Assembly (NCBI GenBank): GCA_001584565.1 | Contig: LSFY01000001.1 | Coordinates: 62,001-126,000 of the forward strand | Length of the DNA: 64,000 nucleotides | From: Alkalithermobacter thermoalcaliphilus JW-YL-7 = DSM 7308 | GTDB taxonomy: Bacteria > Bacillota > Clostridia > Peptostreptococcales > Peptostreptococcaceae | Reading direction: 5' to 3' | Shown here: positions 19,910 through 36,357 of the stretch, piece by piece | Position numbering within the stretch: position 1 is the stretch's first letter | How the letters are laid out: each line of letters starts with the position of its first letter | Program-made: the position numbers and the translations under genes | Notes under the pieces: generated by a model | The model's database searches: none | Told to the model about the DNA's origin: nothing | What the model saw: the letters and a program-made list of their open reading frames with translations, nothing else

Positions 19910-19983
19910 GCGGGTGTAGCTCAGTGGTAGAGTTCCGGCCTTCCAAGCCGGCTGCGAGGGTTCGATCCCCTTCACCCGCTCCA
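19910..19983 (+). tRNA. tRNA-Gly (TCC)
   Basis: 74 nt with encoded CCA; acceptor GCGGGTG/CACCCGC; anticodon TCC in CTTCCAA. It lies between the two promoters of the first rRNA operon, an unusual place 5' of 16S. An identical gene is at 26044-26117. Confidence 0.97.
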
Positions 19984-20004
19984 AAAAATAACAACAAAAA
20001 AATG

Positions 20005-20033
20005 TTGACTTAAACAATGAAAGATGATATATT
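20005..20033 (+). promoter_or_regulatory. rrn promoter P2
   Basis: TTGACT, a 17-base spacer and TATATT between tRNA-Gly and 16S. A small hairpin CTTGTC/GACAAG (20038-20054) follows at the expected start of the transcript. Confidence 0.8.
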
Positions 20034-20075
20034 ATTACTTGTCGCTAAGACAAGCAAAGATGAACTTTGAAAATT

Positions 20076-20088
20076 AAACAGCAGGTAA
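20076..20088 (+). other. 16S precursor processing stem, 5' strand (operon 1)
   Basis: AAACAGCAGGTAA is an exact complement of TTACCTGCTGTTT at 21744-21756 after the 16S gene. The two would close a stem around the whole 16S transcript, the usual RNase III processing site. The same pair flanks the second 16S (26995-27007 and 28661-28673). Confidence 0.8.
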
Positions 20089-20116
20089 TTAAGCCAGTTA
20101 CTAAATATATAAAGTT

Positions 20117-21739
<1,623 letters not shown>

Positions 21740-21869
21740 AGTTTTACCTGCTGTTTGATTTTGAGAGTTTAGCACTTAGTTAAACTGCACTAGCACTTTG
21801 AGCAACGGAAATCTTTGATTTCGTTGGCGATGTGCTTTAGCACTTTGAAAATTGCATAGCATTATAGCT

Positions 21870-24785
<2,916 letters not shown>

Positions 24786-24823
24786 AAAAATGCTATGCAG
24801 TTTTGAGTGTGCTAAAAAATATG

Positions 24824-24852
24824 TTGACACAAACACAAAAGTGTGATAATAT
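24824..24852 (+). promoter_or_regulatory. Promoter of 5S rRNA-tRNA cluster, operon 1
   Basis: TTGACA (24824-24829), a 17-base spacer and TAATAT (24847-24852) with an extended TG. It lies between 23S and 5S and would allow 5S and the 23 tRNAs to be made without 16S-23S. The same sequence recurs at 31787-31815. Confidence 0.75.
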
Positions 24853-24875
24853 ATTAAATGTTCTCAAGATAATGA

Positions 24876-24993
<118 letters not shown>

Positions 24994-24998
24994 TGTGT

Positions 24999-25073
<75 letters not shown>

Positions 25074-25080
25074 ATAAAAT

Positions 25081-25169
25081 GCCGAGGTGGCGGAACTGGC
25101 AGACGCACAGGACTTAAAATCCTGCGGTCCTTACAGACCGTACCGGTTCGATTCCGGTCCTCGGCACCA
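25081..25169 (+). tRNA. tRNA-Leu (TAA)
   Basis: 89 nt with long variable arm and CCA; acceptor GCCGAGG/CCTCGGC; anticodon TAA in CTTAAAA. Confidence 0.97.
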
Positions 25170-25175
25170 CAACAT

Positions 25176-25251
<76 letters not shown>

Positions 25252-25253
25252 AT

Positions 25254-25328
25254 GGCCCATTGGTCAAGCGGTTAAGACACCGCCCTTTCACGGCGGTAAC
25301 AGGGGTTCGAATCCCCTATGGGTCACCA
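25254..25328 (+). tRNA. tRNA-Glu (TTC)
   Basis: 75 nt with CCA; anticodon TTC in CTTTCAC; acceptor GGCCCAT/ATGGGTC. Confidence 0.97.
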
Positions 25329-25336
25329 AATAAAGT

Positions 25337-25412
25337 GGGATCATAGCTCAGCTGGGAGAGCACCTGCCTTACAAGCAGGGGGTCACAGGTTCGATCCCTG
25401 TTGATCCCACCA
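25337..25412 (+). tRNA. tRNA-Val (TAC)
   Basis: 76 nt with CCA; anticodon TAC in CTTACAA; acceptor GGGATCA/TGATCCC. Confidence 0.97.
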
Positions 25413-25419
25413 ATAAAAT

Positions 25420-25496
25420 GGCCTGGTAGTTCAGTTGGTTAGAATGCCAGCCTGTCACGCTGGAGGTCGAGGGTTCGAGTCCCTTCCAGGTCGCCA
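25420..25496 (+). tRNA. tRNA-Asp (GTC)
   Basis: 77 nt with CCA; anticodon GTC in CTGTCAC; acceptor GGCCTGG/CCAGGTC. Confidence 0.97.
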
Positions 25497-25507
25497 AAAT
25501 TCAATAT

Positions 25508-25583
25508 GCTGGTGTAGCTCAATTGGCAGAGCAGCTGACTTGTAATCAGCAGGTTGCGGGTTCGAGTCCCATCACCAGCTCCA
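25508..25583 (+). tRNA. tRNA-Thr (TGT)
   Basis: 76 nt with CCA; anticodon TGT in CTTGTAA; acceptor GCTGGTG/CACCAGC. It is the last tRNA shared with the second cluster; identity to 32471-32546 stops just after it. Confidence 0.97.
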
Positions 25584-25588
25584 AATTA

Positions 25589-25673
25589 GGAGGGGTTCCC
25601 GAGTGGCCAAAGGGGGCAGACTGTAAATCTGTTGGCAACGCCTTCACTGGTTCGAATCCAGTCCCCTCCACCA
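25589..25673 (+). tRNA. tRNA-Tyr (GTA)
   Basis: 85 nt with long variable arm and CCA; anticodon GTA in CTGTAAA; acceptor GGAGGGG/CCCCTCC. Confidence 0.97.
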
Positions 25674-25683
25674 AATTAAACAA

Positions 25684-25760
25684 GGGCCTTTAGCTCAGTT
25701 GGTTAGAGCGTCCGGCTCATAACCGGCAGGTCCGGGGTTCGAGTCCCTGAAGGCCCACCA
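25684..25760 (+). tRNA. tRNA-Ile2 (CAT, probable lysidine-modified)
   Basis: 77 nt with CCA; anticodon CAT. The body (GGGCCTTTAGCTCAG, GGCTCATAACC) resembles the minor tRNA-Ile read as AUA after TilS modification, from memory of the Bacillus gene, rather than elongator Met. An identical copy is at 26733. Confidence 0.75.
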
Positions 25761-25764
25761 ACTT

Positions 25765-25839
25765 AGGGGTGTAGTTCAGTTGGTAGAACGACGGTCTCCA
25801 AAACCGTATGCCGTGGGTTCAAGTCCTGCCACCCCTGCC
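25765..25839 (+). tRNA. tRNA-Trp (CCA)
   Basis: About 75 nt with terminal CCA; anticodon CCA in CTCCAAA; acceptor AGGGGTG/CACCCCT. Confidence 0.96.
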
Positions 25840-25867
25840 AAAATACAATATTGAGTCTATGATAAGT

Positions 25868-25944
25868 CGAGGTGTAGCGCAGTTTGGTAGCGCACGTGGT
25901 TTGGGACCATGGGGCCGGGGGTTCGAGTCCCTCCACCTCGACCA
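25868..25944 (+). tRNA. tRNA-Pro (TGG)
   Basis: 77 nt with CCA; anticodon TGG in TTTGGGA. First member of a Pro-Ile pair that is repeated, with the same spacer, at 26561-26722. Confidence 0.97.
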
Positions 25945-25952
25945 AAATATGC

Positions 25953-26029
<77 letters not shown>

Positions 26030-26043
26030 AGCAAGATGGACAT

Positions 26044-26117
26044 GCGGGTGTAGCTCAGTGGTAGAGTTCCGGCCTTCCAAGCCGGCTGCGAGGGTTCGAT
26101 CCCCTTCACCCGCTCCA
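26044..26117 (+). tRNA. tRNA-Gly (TCC)
   Basis: 74 nt with CCA; anticodon TCC. Identical to the gene upstream of the first 16S (19910-19983), including the preceding ATG. Confidence 0.97.
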
Positions 26118-26121
26118 ATAT

Positions 26122-26198
26122 GTGCCTGTAGCTCAGCTGGATAGAGCAGTGGCCTTCTAAGCCACGTGTCAGGGGTTCGAATCCCTTCAGGCACGCCA
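26122..26198 (+). tRNA. tRNA-Arg (TCT)
   Basis: 77 nt with CCA; anticodon TCT in CTTCTAA; acceptor GTGCCTG/CAGGCAC. An identical gene closes the second cluster at 32808. Confidence 0.97.
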
Positions 26199-26204
26199 TG
26201 ATTT

Positions 26205-26280
26205 TGGGGATTCGCCAAGTCGGTAAGGCACAGGACTTTGACTCCTGCATTCGCTGGTTCGAGTCCAGCATCCCCAGCCA
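26205..26280 (+). tRNA. tRNA-Gln (TTG)
   Basis: 76 nt with CCA; anticodon TTG in CTTTGAC; acceptor TGGGGAT/ATCCCCA. Confidence 0.96.
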
Positions 26281-26289
26281 ACTTAATAA

Positions 26290-26365
26290 GACCCATTAGC
26301 TCAGTAGGTAGAGCACCTGACTTTTAATCAGGGTGTCCCGCGTTCGAGTCGCGGATGGGTCACCA
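26290..26365 (+). tRNA. tRNA-Lys (TTT)
   Basis: 76 nt with CCA; anticodon TTT in CTTTTAA; acceptor GACCCAT/ATGGGTC. Confidence 0.97.
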
Positions 26366-26370
26366 ACTAA

Positions 26371-26459
26371 GGAGGGGTGTCCGAGTGGTTTAAGGAGCTG
26401 GTCTTGAAAACCAGTGACTCCGCAAGGGGCCGTGGGTTCGAATCCCACCCCCTCCGCCA
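26371..26459 (+). tRNA. tRNA-Ser (TGA)
   Basis: 89 nt with long variable arm and CCA; anticodon TGA in CTTGAAA. Confidence 0.97.
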
Positions 26460-26463
26460 TAAT

Positions 26464-26554
26464 GGAGAAGTACTCAAGTGGCTGAAGAGGCTCCCCTGCT
26501 AAGGGAGTAGGTCTCGCAAGGGGCGCGAGGGTTCAAATCCCTCCTTCTCCGCCA
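26464..26554 (+). tRNA. tRNA-Ser (GCT)
   Basis: 91 nt with long variable arm and CCA; anticodon GCT in CTGCTAA; acceptor GGAGAAG/CTTCTCC. Confidence 0.97.
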
Positions 26555-26560
26555 GAAAAA

Positions 26561-26637
26561 CGAGGTGTAGCGCAGTTTGGTAGCGCACGTGGTTTGGGAC
26601 CATGGGGCCGGGGGTTCGAGTCCCTCCACCTCGACCA
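26561..26637 (+). tRNA. tRNA-Pro (TGG), second copy
   Basis: 77 nt with CCA, identical to 25868-25944. Confidence 0.97.
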
Positions 26638-26645
26638 AAATATGC

Positions 26646-26722
<77 letters not shown>

Positions 26723-26732
26723 CAAGTGATAG

Positions 26733-26809
26733 GGGCCTTTAGCTCAGTTGGTTAGAGCGTCCGGCTCATAACCGGCAGGTCCGGGGTTCGAGTCCCTGAA
26801 GGCCCACCA
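26733..26809 (+). tRNA. tRNA-Ile2 (CAT), second copy
   Basis: 77 nt with CCA, identical to 25684-25760; assignment to Ile2 rather than Met as for that gene. Confidence 0.75.
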
Positions 26810-26811
26810 CT

Positions 26812-26888
26812 TGCCCAGATAGCTCAGTCGGTAGAGCAGGGGACTGAAAATCCCCGTGTCGGTGGTTCGATTCCGCCTCTGGGCACCA
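26812..26888 (+). tRNA. tRNA-Phe (GAA)
   Basis: 77 nt with CCA; anticodon GAA in CTGAAAA; acceptor TGCCCAG/CTGGGCA. Confidence 0.97.
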
Positions 26889-26893
26889 TACAT

Positions 26894-26970
26894 GGCGGCA
26901 TAGCTCAGTTGGCTAGAGCGTTCGGTTCATACCCGAAAGGTCACTAGTTCGAATCTAGTTGCCGCTACCA
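26894..26970 (+). tRNA. Elongator tRNA-Met (CAT)
   Basis: 77 nt with CCA; anticodon CAT in TTCATAC; acceptor GGCGGCA/TGCCGCT. The body resembles Bacillus elongator Met. It is the last tRNA before the second 16S leader. Confidence 0.88.
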
Positions 26971-27034
26971 TCTTCACAATGAACTTTGAAAATTAAACAG
27001 CAGGTAATTAAGCCAGTTACTAAATATAAAAGTT
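26971..27034 (+). other. Leader of second 16S without visible promoter
   Basis: Only 64 bases separate tRNA-Met from the second 16S. They carry the TGAACTTTGAAAATT box and the processing strand AAACAGCAGGTAA (26995-27007), as in operon 1, but no TTGACA-like hexamer with a matching -10. The second rRNA operon therefore appears to depend on readthrough through the tRNA cluster. Confidence 0.6.
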
Positions 27035-28656
<1,622 letters not shown>

Positions 28657-28701
28657 AGTTTTACCTGCTGTTTAGTTTTCAGCGTTCATTGCTGAAAACG
28701 T

Positions 28702-28777
28702 GGGGATGTAGCTCAGCTGGGAGAGCACCTGCCTTGCACGCAGGGGGTCAGGAGTTCGATCCTCCTCATCTCCACCA
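28702..28777 (+). tRNA. tRNA-Ala (TGC)
   Basis: 76 nt with CCA; anticodon TGC in CTTGCAC; acceptor GGGGATG/CATCTCC. It lies in the 16S-23S spacer of operon 2; the operon 1 spacer has no tRNA. Confidence 0.97.
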
Positions 28778-28832
28778 ATTAGCACTTAGTTAAAGTGCTT
28801 TAGCACTTTGAAAATTGCATAGCATTATAGCT

Positions 28833-31748
<2,916 letters not shown>

Positions 31749-31786
31749 AAAAATGCTATGCAGTTTTGAGTGTGCTAAAAAATATG

Positions 31787-31815
31787 TTGACACAAACACA
31801 AAAGTGTGATAATAT
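31787..31815 (+). promoter_or_regulatory. Promoter of 5S rRNA-tRNA cluster, operon 2
   Basis: Exact repeat of the 5S promoter of operon 1: TTGACA, 17 bases, TAATAT with extended TG. Confidence 0.75.
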
Positions 31816-31838
31816 ATTAAATGTTCTCAAGATAATGA

Positions 31839-31956
<118 letters not shown>

Positions 31957-31961
31957 TGTGT

Positions 31962-32036
<75 letters not shown>

Positions 32037-32043
32037 ATAAAAT

Positions 32044-32132
32044 GCCGAGGTGGCGGAACTGGCAGACGCACAGGACTTAAAATCCTGCGGTCCTTACAGA
32101 CCGTACCGGTTCGATTCCGGTCCTCGGCACCA
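32044..32132 (+). tRNA. tRNA-Leu (TAA), second copy
   Basis: 89 nt with CCA, identical to 25081-25169. Confidence 0.97.
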
Positions 32133-32138
32133 CAACAT

Positions 32139-32214
<76 letters not shown>

Positions 32215-32216
32215 AT

Positions 32217-32291
32217 GGCCCATTGGTCAAGCGGTTAAGACACCGCCCTTTCACGGCGGTAACAGGGGTTCGAATCCCCTATGGGTCACCA
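32217..32291 (+). tRNA. tRNA-Glu (TTC), second copy
   Basis: 75 nt with CCA, identical to 25254-25328. Confidence 0.97.
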
Positions 32292-32299
32292 AATAAAGT

Positions 32300-32375
32300 G
32301 GGATCATAGCTCAGCTGGGAGAGCACCTGCCTTACAAGCAGGGGGTCACAGGTTCGATCCCTGTTGATCCCACCA
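32300..32375 (+). tRNA. tRNA-Val (TAC), second copy
   Basis: 76 nt with CCA, identical to 25337-25412. Confidence 0.97.
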
Positions 32376-32382
32376 ATAAAAT

Positions 32383-32459
32383 GGCCTGGTAGTTCAGTTG
32401 GTTAGAATGCCAGCCTGTCACGCTGGAGGTCGAGGGTTCGAGTCCCTTCCAGGTCGCCA
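32383..32459 (+). tRNA. tRNA-Asp (GTC), second copy
   Basis: 77 nt with CCA, identical to 25420-25496. Confidence 0.97.
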
Positions 32460-32470
32460 AAATTCAATAT

Positions 32471-32546
32471 GCTGGTGTAGCTCAATTGGCAGAGCAGCTG
32501 ACTTGTAATCAGCAGGTTGCGGGTTCGAGTCCCATCACCAGCTCCA
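32471..32546 (+). tRNA. tRNA-Thr (TGT), second copy
   Basis: 76 nt with CCA, identical to 25508-25583; the long repeat with operon 1 ends just after it. Confidence 0.97.
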
Positions 32547-32552
32547 AATAAT

Positions 32553-32635
32553 GCGGGTGTGGCGGAATTGGCAGACGCACTAGACTTAGGATCTAGCGGG
32601 TAACCGTGGGGGTTCAAGTCCCTCCACCCGCACCA
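32553..32635 (+). tRNA. tRNA-Leu (TAG)
   Basis: 83 nt with long variable arm and CCA; anticodon TAG in CTTAGGA; acceptor GCGGGTG/CACCCGC. Unique to the second cluster. Confidence 0.97.
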
Positions 32636-32640
32636 CATTA

Positions 32641-32724
32641 TAACACAGCAAGTTGTGTTATGCATTCTAATTATGCATTCTAATAAAGTATTCCTTTAAA
32701 TTATCTGAGGGAAGCTTTTTTATT
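32641..32724 (+). repeat. Hairpin, 13-bp tandem repeat and terminator-like stem inside tRNA cluster
   Basis: Three elements lie between tRNA-Leu and tRNA-Gly. They are a 7-bp hairpin TAACACA/TGTGTTA (32641-32660), two tandem copies of TATGCATTCTAAT (32659-32684), and a stem AAGTATTCCTTT with GAGGGAAGCTT followed by T6 (32686-32721). The last looks like a weak intrinsic terminator within the cluster, which would reduce expression of the two tRNAs downstream. Confidence 0.6.
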
Positions 32725-32728
32725 TTAT

Positions 32729-32803
32729 GCGGAAGTGGCTCAGTGGTAGAGCATCGCCTTGCCAAGGCGAGGGTCGCGAGTTCGAATCTCGTCTTCCGCT
32801 CCA
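32729..32803 (+). tRNA. tRNA-Gly (GCC)
   Basis: 75 nt with CCA; anticodon GCC in TTGCCAA; acceptor GCGGAAG/CTTCCGC. Confidence 0.97.
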
Positions 32804-32807
32804 ATAT

Positions 32808-32884
32808 GTGCCTGTAGCTCAGCTGGATAGAGCAGTGGCCTTCTAAGCCACGTGTCAGGGGTTCGAATCCCTTCAGGCACGCCA
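32808..32884 (+). tRNA. tRNA-Arg (TCT), second copy
   Basis: 77 nt with CCA, identical to 26122-26198. Last tRNA of the rRNA-tRNA region. Confidence 0.97.
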
Positions 32885-32888
32885 ATAC

Positions 32889-32921
32889 AAAAGAGTTCCA
32901 TAGTACTATGGAACTCTTTTT
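32889..32921 (+). terminator. Intrinsic terminator of the rRNA-tRNA region
   Basis: A perfect 32-base palindrome (32889-32920) with T5 at its end. It is the first strong terminator seen after 19764. Confidence 0.92.
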
Positions 32922-33152
32922 CTATTTTATAACACATAGGAAATTATGTACTTTAATAAATTGTAAGAAAGCTATAATTTCCGTAATGTGTTACAATAAA
33001 GTTTTCTTTATTAATTTTTCAAAAAAGACTTGGCTTTGTTTATTGAGCGAATAATGTAGTAAAATAGGGACGCTTTGCTTATTGAAAATTTACATAACTT
33101 GTGAAATAATTAAAATAATCAACAGGAAAGATGCTTAGCGGGAGGGTTGAAT
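32922..33152 (+). promoter_or_regulatory. Intergenic region upstream of cdaA
   Basis: AT-rich gap with a small hairpin AATAAAG/CTTTATT (32995-33012) followed by AATTTTT. A possible promoter TTGTTT, 18 bases, TAAAAT follows near 33038-33067. I see no gene in it. The promoter call is weak. Confidence 0.35.
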
Positions 33153-33971
33153 TTGTGGAATATACAGGACATAATAACTAATATAGGAATACTGGATATA
33201 ATAGATATAGTTATAGTAGCTTATGCCTTTTACAAGCTTTATACACTGATAAAGGAAACAAGAGCTGAACAGCTTGTAAAGGGAATAGTTGTTCTTTTAG
33301 TAGCAACAAAAGCTAGCGAAGTTTTACAGCTTCACGTTGTAAACTGGATATTAAAAAATACTATGACTGTAGGATTGATAGCTCTTTTGATAGTTTTCCA
33401 ACCTGAACTTAGAAGAGCTTTAGAATATATAGGAAGAACTAAATTTATAATAAGATCAAGCAGTGAATTCGAAAATGAAAGCATAGATAAAAGCATCGAA
33501 GAAATTGTAGAAGCGCTTTATTCCCTCTCAAGACAAAAAATAGGAGCACTTATAGTAATTGAAAGAGAAACAGGATTAGGAGATATAATTCAAACTGGAA
33601 CTATAGTAGAAGGAAAAATAACAAGACAATTATTAATAAATATTTTTATACCTAATACACCACTTCATGATGGGGCAGTAATAGTAAAAGGAAGTAAAAT
33701 AAAAGCTGCAGGATGTTTCTTACCCTTAACAGAAAATAAAAATTTAAATAAAGAACTTGGAACAAGACACAGAGCAGGAATTGGAATAAGTGAAAGATCT
33801 GATTGCATATCATTAATGGTATCTGAAGAGACTGGATATATATCTATGGCTAAAAGCGGTAAAATATATAGAAATATAAGTAAAGAATATATTAAAGATG
33901 TATTAAGTAAATTACTAAAGCAAGAAGTAGAGGGTAAAGGAATATTTAAAAAAGGTGGTTTATTTAAATGA
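33153..33971 (+). CDS. cdaA: Diadenylate cyclase CdaA
   Basis: Makes the second messenger c-di-AMP from two ATP at the membrane. The TTG at 33153 is chosen because the in-frame TTG at 33147 abuts the GGGAGGG site. The 272 residues show three N-terminal membrane segments, a coiled-coil-like linker (about 85-125), and the DAC domain with its two catalytic motifs DGA (173-175) and RHR (205-207). It overlaps cdaR by 4 bases. c-di-AMP controls potassium and osmolyte balance and wall homeostasis in Bacillota. Confidence 0.95.
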   Translation: MWNIQDIITNIGILDIIDIVIVAYAFYKLYTLIKETRAEQLVKGIVVLLVATKASEVLQLHVVNWILKNTMTVGLIALLIVFQPELRRALEYIGRTKFIIRSSSEFENESIDKSIEEIVEALYSLSRQKIGALIVIERETGLGDIIQTGTIVEGKITRQLLINIFIPNTPLHDGAVIVKGSKIKAAGCFLPLTENKNLNKELGTRHRAGIGISERSDCISLMVSEETGYISMAKSGKIYRNISKEYIKDVLSKLLKQEVEGKGIFKKGGLFK

Positions 33972-35161
33972 TAAATATATTCAAAAATAATCTAAAAATA
34001 AAACTATTATCTTTATTTTTAGCTTTTATTATGTGGATTTATGTCATGGTTGAGGCAGACCCTATTGTAATAAGAGATTTTAATGATATACCAGTTAGAA
34101 TAACTAATATAGAACAGATAAAAGAAAAAGGAATGACTATATCTTATGATTCTGATCTTAAGAGCAACATAGTACTAAGAGGAAGAAGGTCTTTATTTAA
34201 GGATATAACAAAAGATAAAATATCTTTGTATGGACAGATAGAAAATCCTAAATTAGGAGAAAACATAGTCAATATAAAGGCAAGTTTACCAGAAAATATA
34301 GAGTATACAATTATGCCCGAAAAATTAGGCGTAATTTTAGAGCAAAATGTTGTAATTAGAAAAGAGATAGACGTTCAAAAATCAGGAAGATTAAAAGAAG
34401 GAGTAAAAATTACAGATATTAATATAAGCCCTAAAAGCACATGGATAGAAGGCCCAAAGAGTATAGTTAATAAGGTAGACAAATTAGTGTGTAGACTTAA
34501 TTTAGACAATAAAGATTCTGATTTTAATGTAAGAACAGAGATTGTTCCATTAGATAAACAAGGGAATGTTATTGAGGGAATAAATTTAAAAGATAGATAC
34601 GCTTATTTAAATGTTAGTGTTTCAAATTCAAAAAGAGTTCCTATAAAAGTAAATTTAACAGGTAAGCTAGATGAAGATTACAAATTAATATCATATAATA
34701 TATCAAATGATACAGTTGTAATTTATGGAAAACAAAATGAATTAGATAAAGTAAAAGAAATATACACTAGCAAGATAGATATATCTAATATAAGAGAAGA
34801 TAAAAAAATAATAGCAAATTTAGAAATCCCTCCAAATATACAGGCATCTGTTAAAGATATAGAGATAGAATTTAAGGTTTCAAAACTCATAACAAAAGAT
34901 TTTCATATACCTAAATCACGCATAATATTTAATAATATACAAAATTTAGATATTTCAAAAAATAATCTTCCTGAAAACATATTAGTAAAAGTAGTTTATC
35001 TAGAGGAATTAGCAGGAGATATAGATGAAAAAGATATACAAATTTTTGTCAATATGCAAGATGACATCTTAGAAACTTCAAAATACGAAATAAAGTATAA
35101 TATACCTTATCCAGTTGAAAGAGTAGATGTAGTACCTAGGTATGTTGAAATATACAAATGA
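33968..35161 (+). CDS. cdaR: CdaA regulatory protein CdaR (YbbR-domain protein)
   Basis: Membrane-anchored extracellular protein that modulates CdaA. The 397 residues have one membrane segment near the N-terminus (about 12-28, LSLFLAFIMWIYVMVEA), followed by repeated YbbR domains rich in beta strand. The segment VRITNIEQIKEKG marks the first repeat and VPIKVNLTGKLDEDY a later one. It starts in an ATGA overlap with cdaA. In Bacillus and many others glmM follows next; here glmM lies 8 kb downstream. Confidence 0.92.
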   Translation: MINIFKNNLKIKLLSLFLAFIMWIYVMVEADPIVIRDFNDIPVRITNIEQIKEKGMTISYDSDLKSNIVLRGRRSLFKDITKDKISLYGQIENPKLGENIVNIKASLPENIEYTIMPEKLGVILEQNVVIRKEIDVQKSGRLKEGVKITDINISPKSTWIEGPKSIVNKVDKLVCRLNLDNKDSDFNVRTEIVPLDKQGNVIEGINLKDRYAYLNVSVSNSKRVPIKVNLTGKLDEDYKLISYNISNDTVVIYGKQNELDKVKEIYTSKIDISNIREDKKIIANLEIPPNIQASVKDIEIEFKVSKLITKDFHIPKSRIIFNNIQNLDISKNNLPENILVKVVYLEELAGDIDEKDIQIFVNMQDDILETSKYEIKYNIPYPVERVDVVPRYVEIYK

Positions 35162-35180
35162 TAATAATTTTTTATGTAAA

Positions 35181-35207
35181 AATGTAGTCTTATGACTGCA
35201 TTTTTTA
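35181..35207 (+). terminator. Intrinsic terminator after cdaR
   Basis: A 9-bp stem AATGTAGTC/GACTGCATT with one G-U pair, TTAT loop and T-rich tail. Confidence 0.8.
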
Positions 35208-35271
35208 TTGCATTTTTTATATTTTAGAGATATCATATAAATTAGGATAAAACTTTTTATGAGGTGATATT

Positions 35272-36357
35272 GTGTCAAGAGAGTATATTCTTGTTATAAA
35301 TCCAGGTTCTACTTCAACGAAGGTAGGGATATTTAAAGGCAAAGAAAACGTTATCCAAAAAACTTTGGTACATTCTTCACAAGAACTAGAAAAATATGAA
35401 AAATTAATAGATCAATATGAATTTAGAAAAAACATGATAATAAAGTGGATGGAAGAAGAGGGATATTCTACTTCACAACTTATAGCTGTAGTGGGTAGAG
35501 GAGGTCTTTTAAGACCAATGCCAGGAGGTACATATAAAGTAACTGATAAAATGATAGAAGATTTGAGAATAGGAGTTCAAGGTGAACACGCTTCAAATCT
35601 TGGAGGAATTATAGCAAAAGCAATAGCAGATATGGAAAATATAGAAAGCTATATAGTTGACCCTGTAGCAGTAGACGAATTTGAGGATATAGCAAGAATA
35701 TCAGGAATACCACAGATAACTAGAAGGTCATTAGGACATGCACTTAATATAAAAGCTGTTGGAAGAAAAGTAGCAAATTCGCTTGGATATAAATTTGAAG
35801 ATATGAACATGATAGTAGCTCATTTAGGTGGAGGAATAAGTATAGCTCCTGTTAAAAAAGGAAAGAATGTAGATTATAACAATGCAAATGAGATGGGACC
35901 GTTTTCGCCAGAAAGAACAGGAGGATTACCTGTTGGAGATCTAGCAAAAATGTGTTTTTCAGGTAAGTATACATTCAATGAAATAAAGACTAAGCTAAGA
36001 GGAAAAGGTGGACTTGTAGCTTACCTTGGAACTAATGATGCTAGAGAAGTAATGAAAAGAATAGAAAATGGTGATGAAAAGGCAAAACTTGTATTTGATG
36101 CAATGGCATATCAAATAGGTAAGGAAATAGGAGCTATGGCAACTGTGTTAAATGGAGATGTAAAAGCTATAGTAATAACAGGAGGGCTTGCATATTCTAA
36201 ATACTTAACTGACTACATAACTGATATGGTAAGCTTTATTGCACCTGTTATTGTAGAGCCAGGAGAAGATGAACTTAAAGCCCTTAATGAAGGTGCGTTA
36301 AGAGTTATAAATAATGAAGAAACTCCTAAAATATACGAACAAGAGGTGAAGTTTTAA
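35272..36357 (+). CDS. buk: Butyrate kinase (first paralogue)
   Basis: Acetokinase-family enzyme that converts butyryl (or branched-chain acyl) phosphate and ADP to the acid and ATP. The GTG start follows GAGGTGAT. The 361 residues contain the ATP-binding INPGSTSTK near residue 9, and [23 protein letters not shown] and the later GGLAYS motifs. It overlaps ptb by one base (TAATG). A second kinase, buk2, lies on the other side of ptb. True substrate chain length cannot be read from the sequence. Confidence 0.94.
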   Translation: MSREYILVINPGSTSTKVGIFKGKENVIQKTLVHSSQELEKYEKLIDQYEFRKNMIIKWMEEEGYSTSQLIAVVGRGGLLRPMPGGTYKVTDKMIEDLRIGVQGEHASNLGGIIAKAIADMENIESYIVDPVAVDEFEDIARISGIPQITRRSLGHALNIKAVGRKVANSLGYKFEDMNMIVAHLGGGISIAPVKKGKNVDYNNANEMGPFSPERTGGLPVGDLAKMCFSGKYTFNEIKTKLRGKGGLVAYLGTNDAREVMKRIENGDEKAKLVFDAMAYQIGKEIGAMATVLNGDVKAIVITGGLAYSKYLTDYITDMVSFIAPVIVEPGEDELKALNEGALRVINNEETPKIYEQEVKF

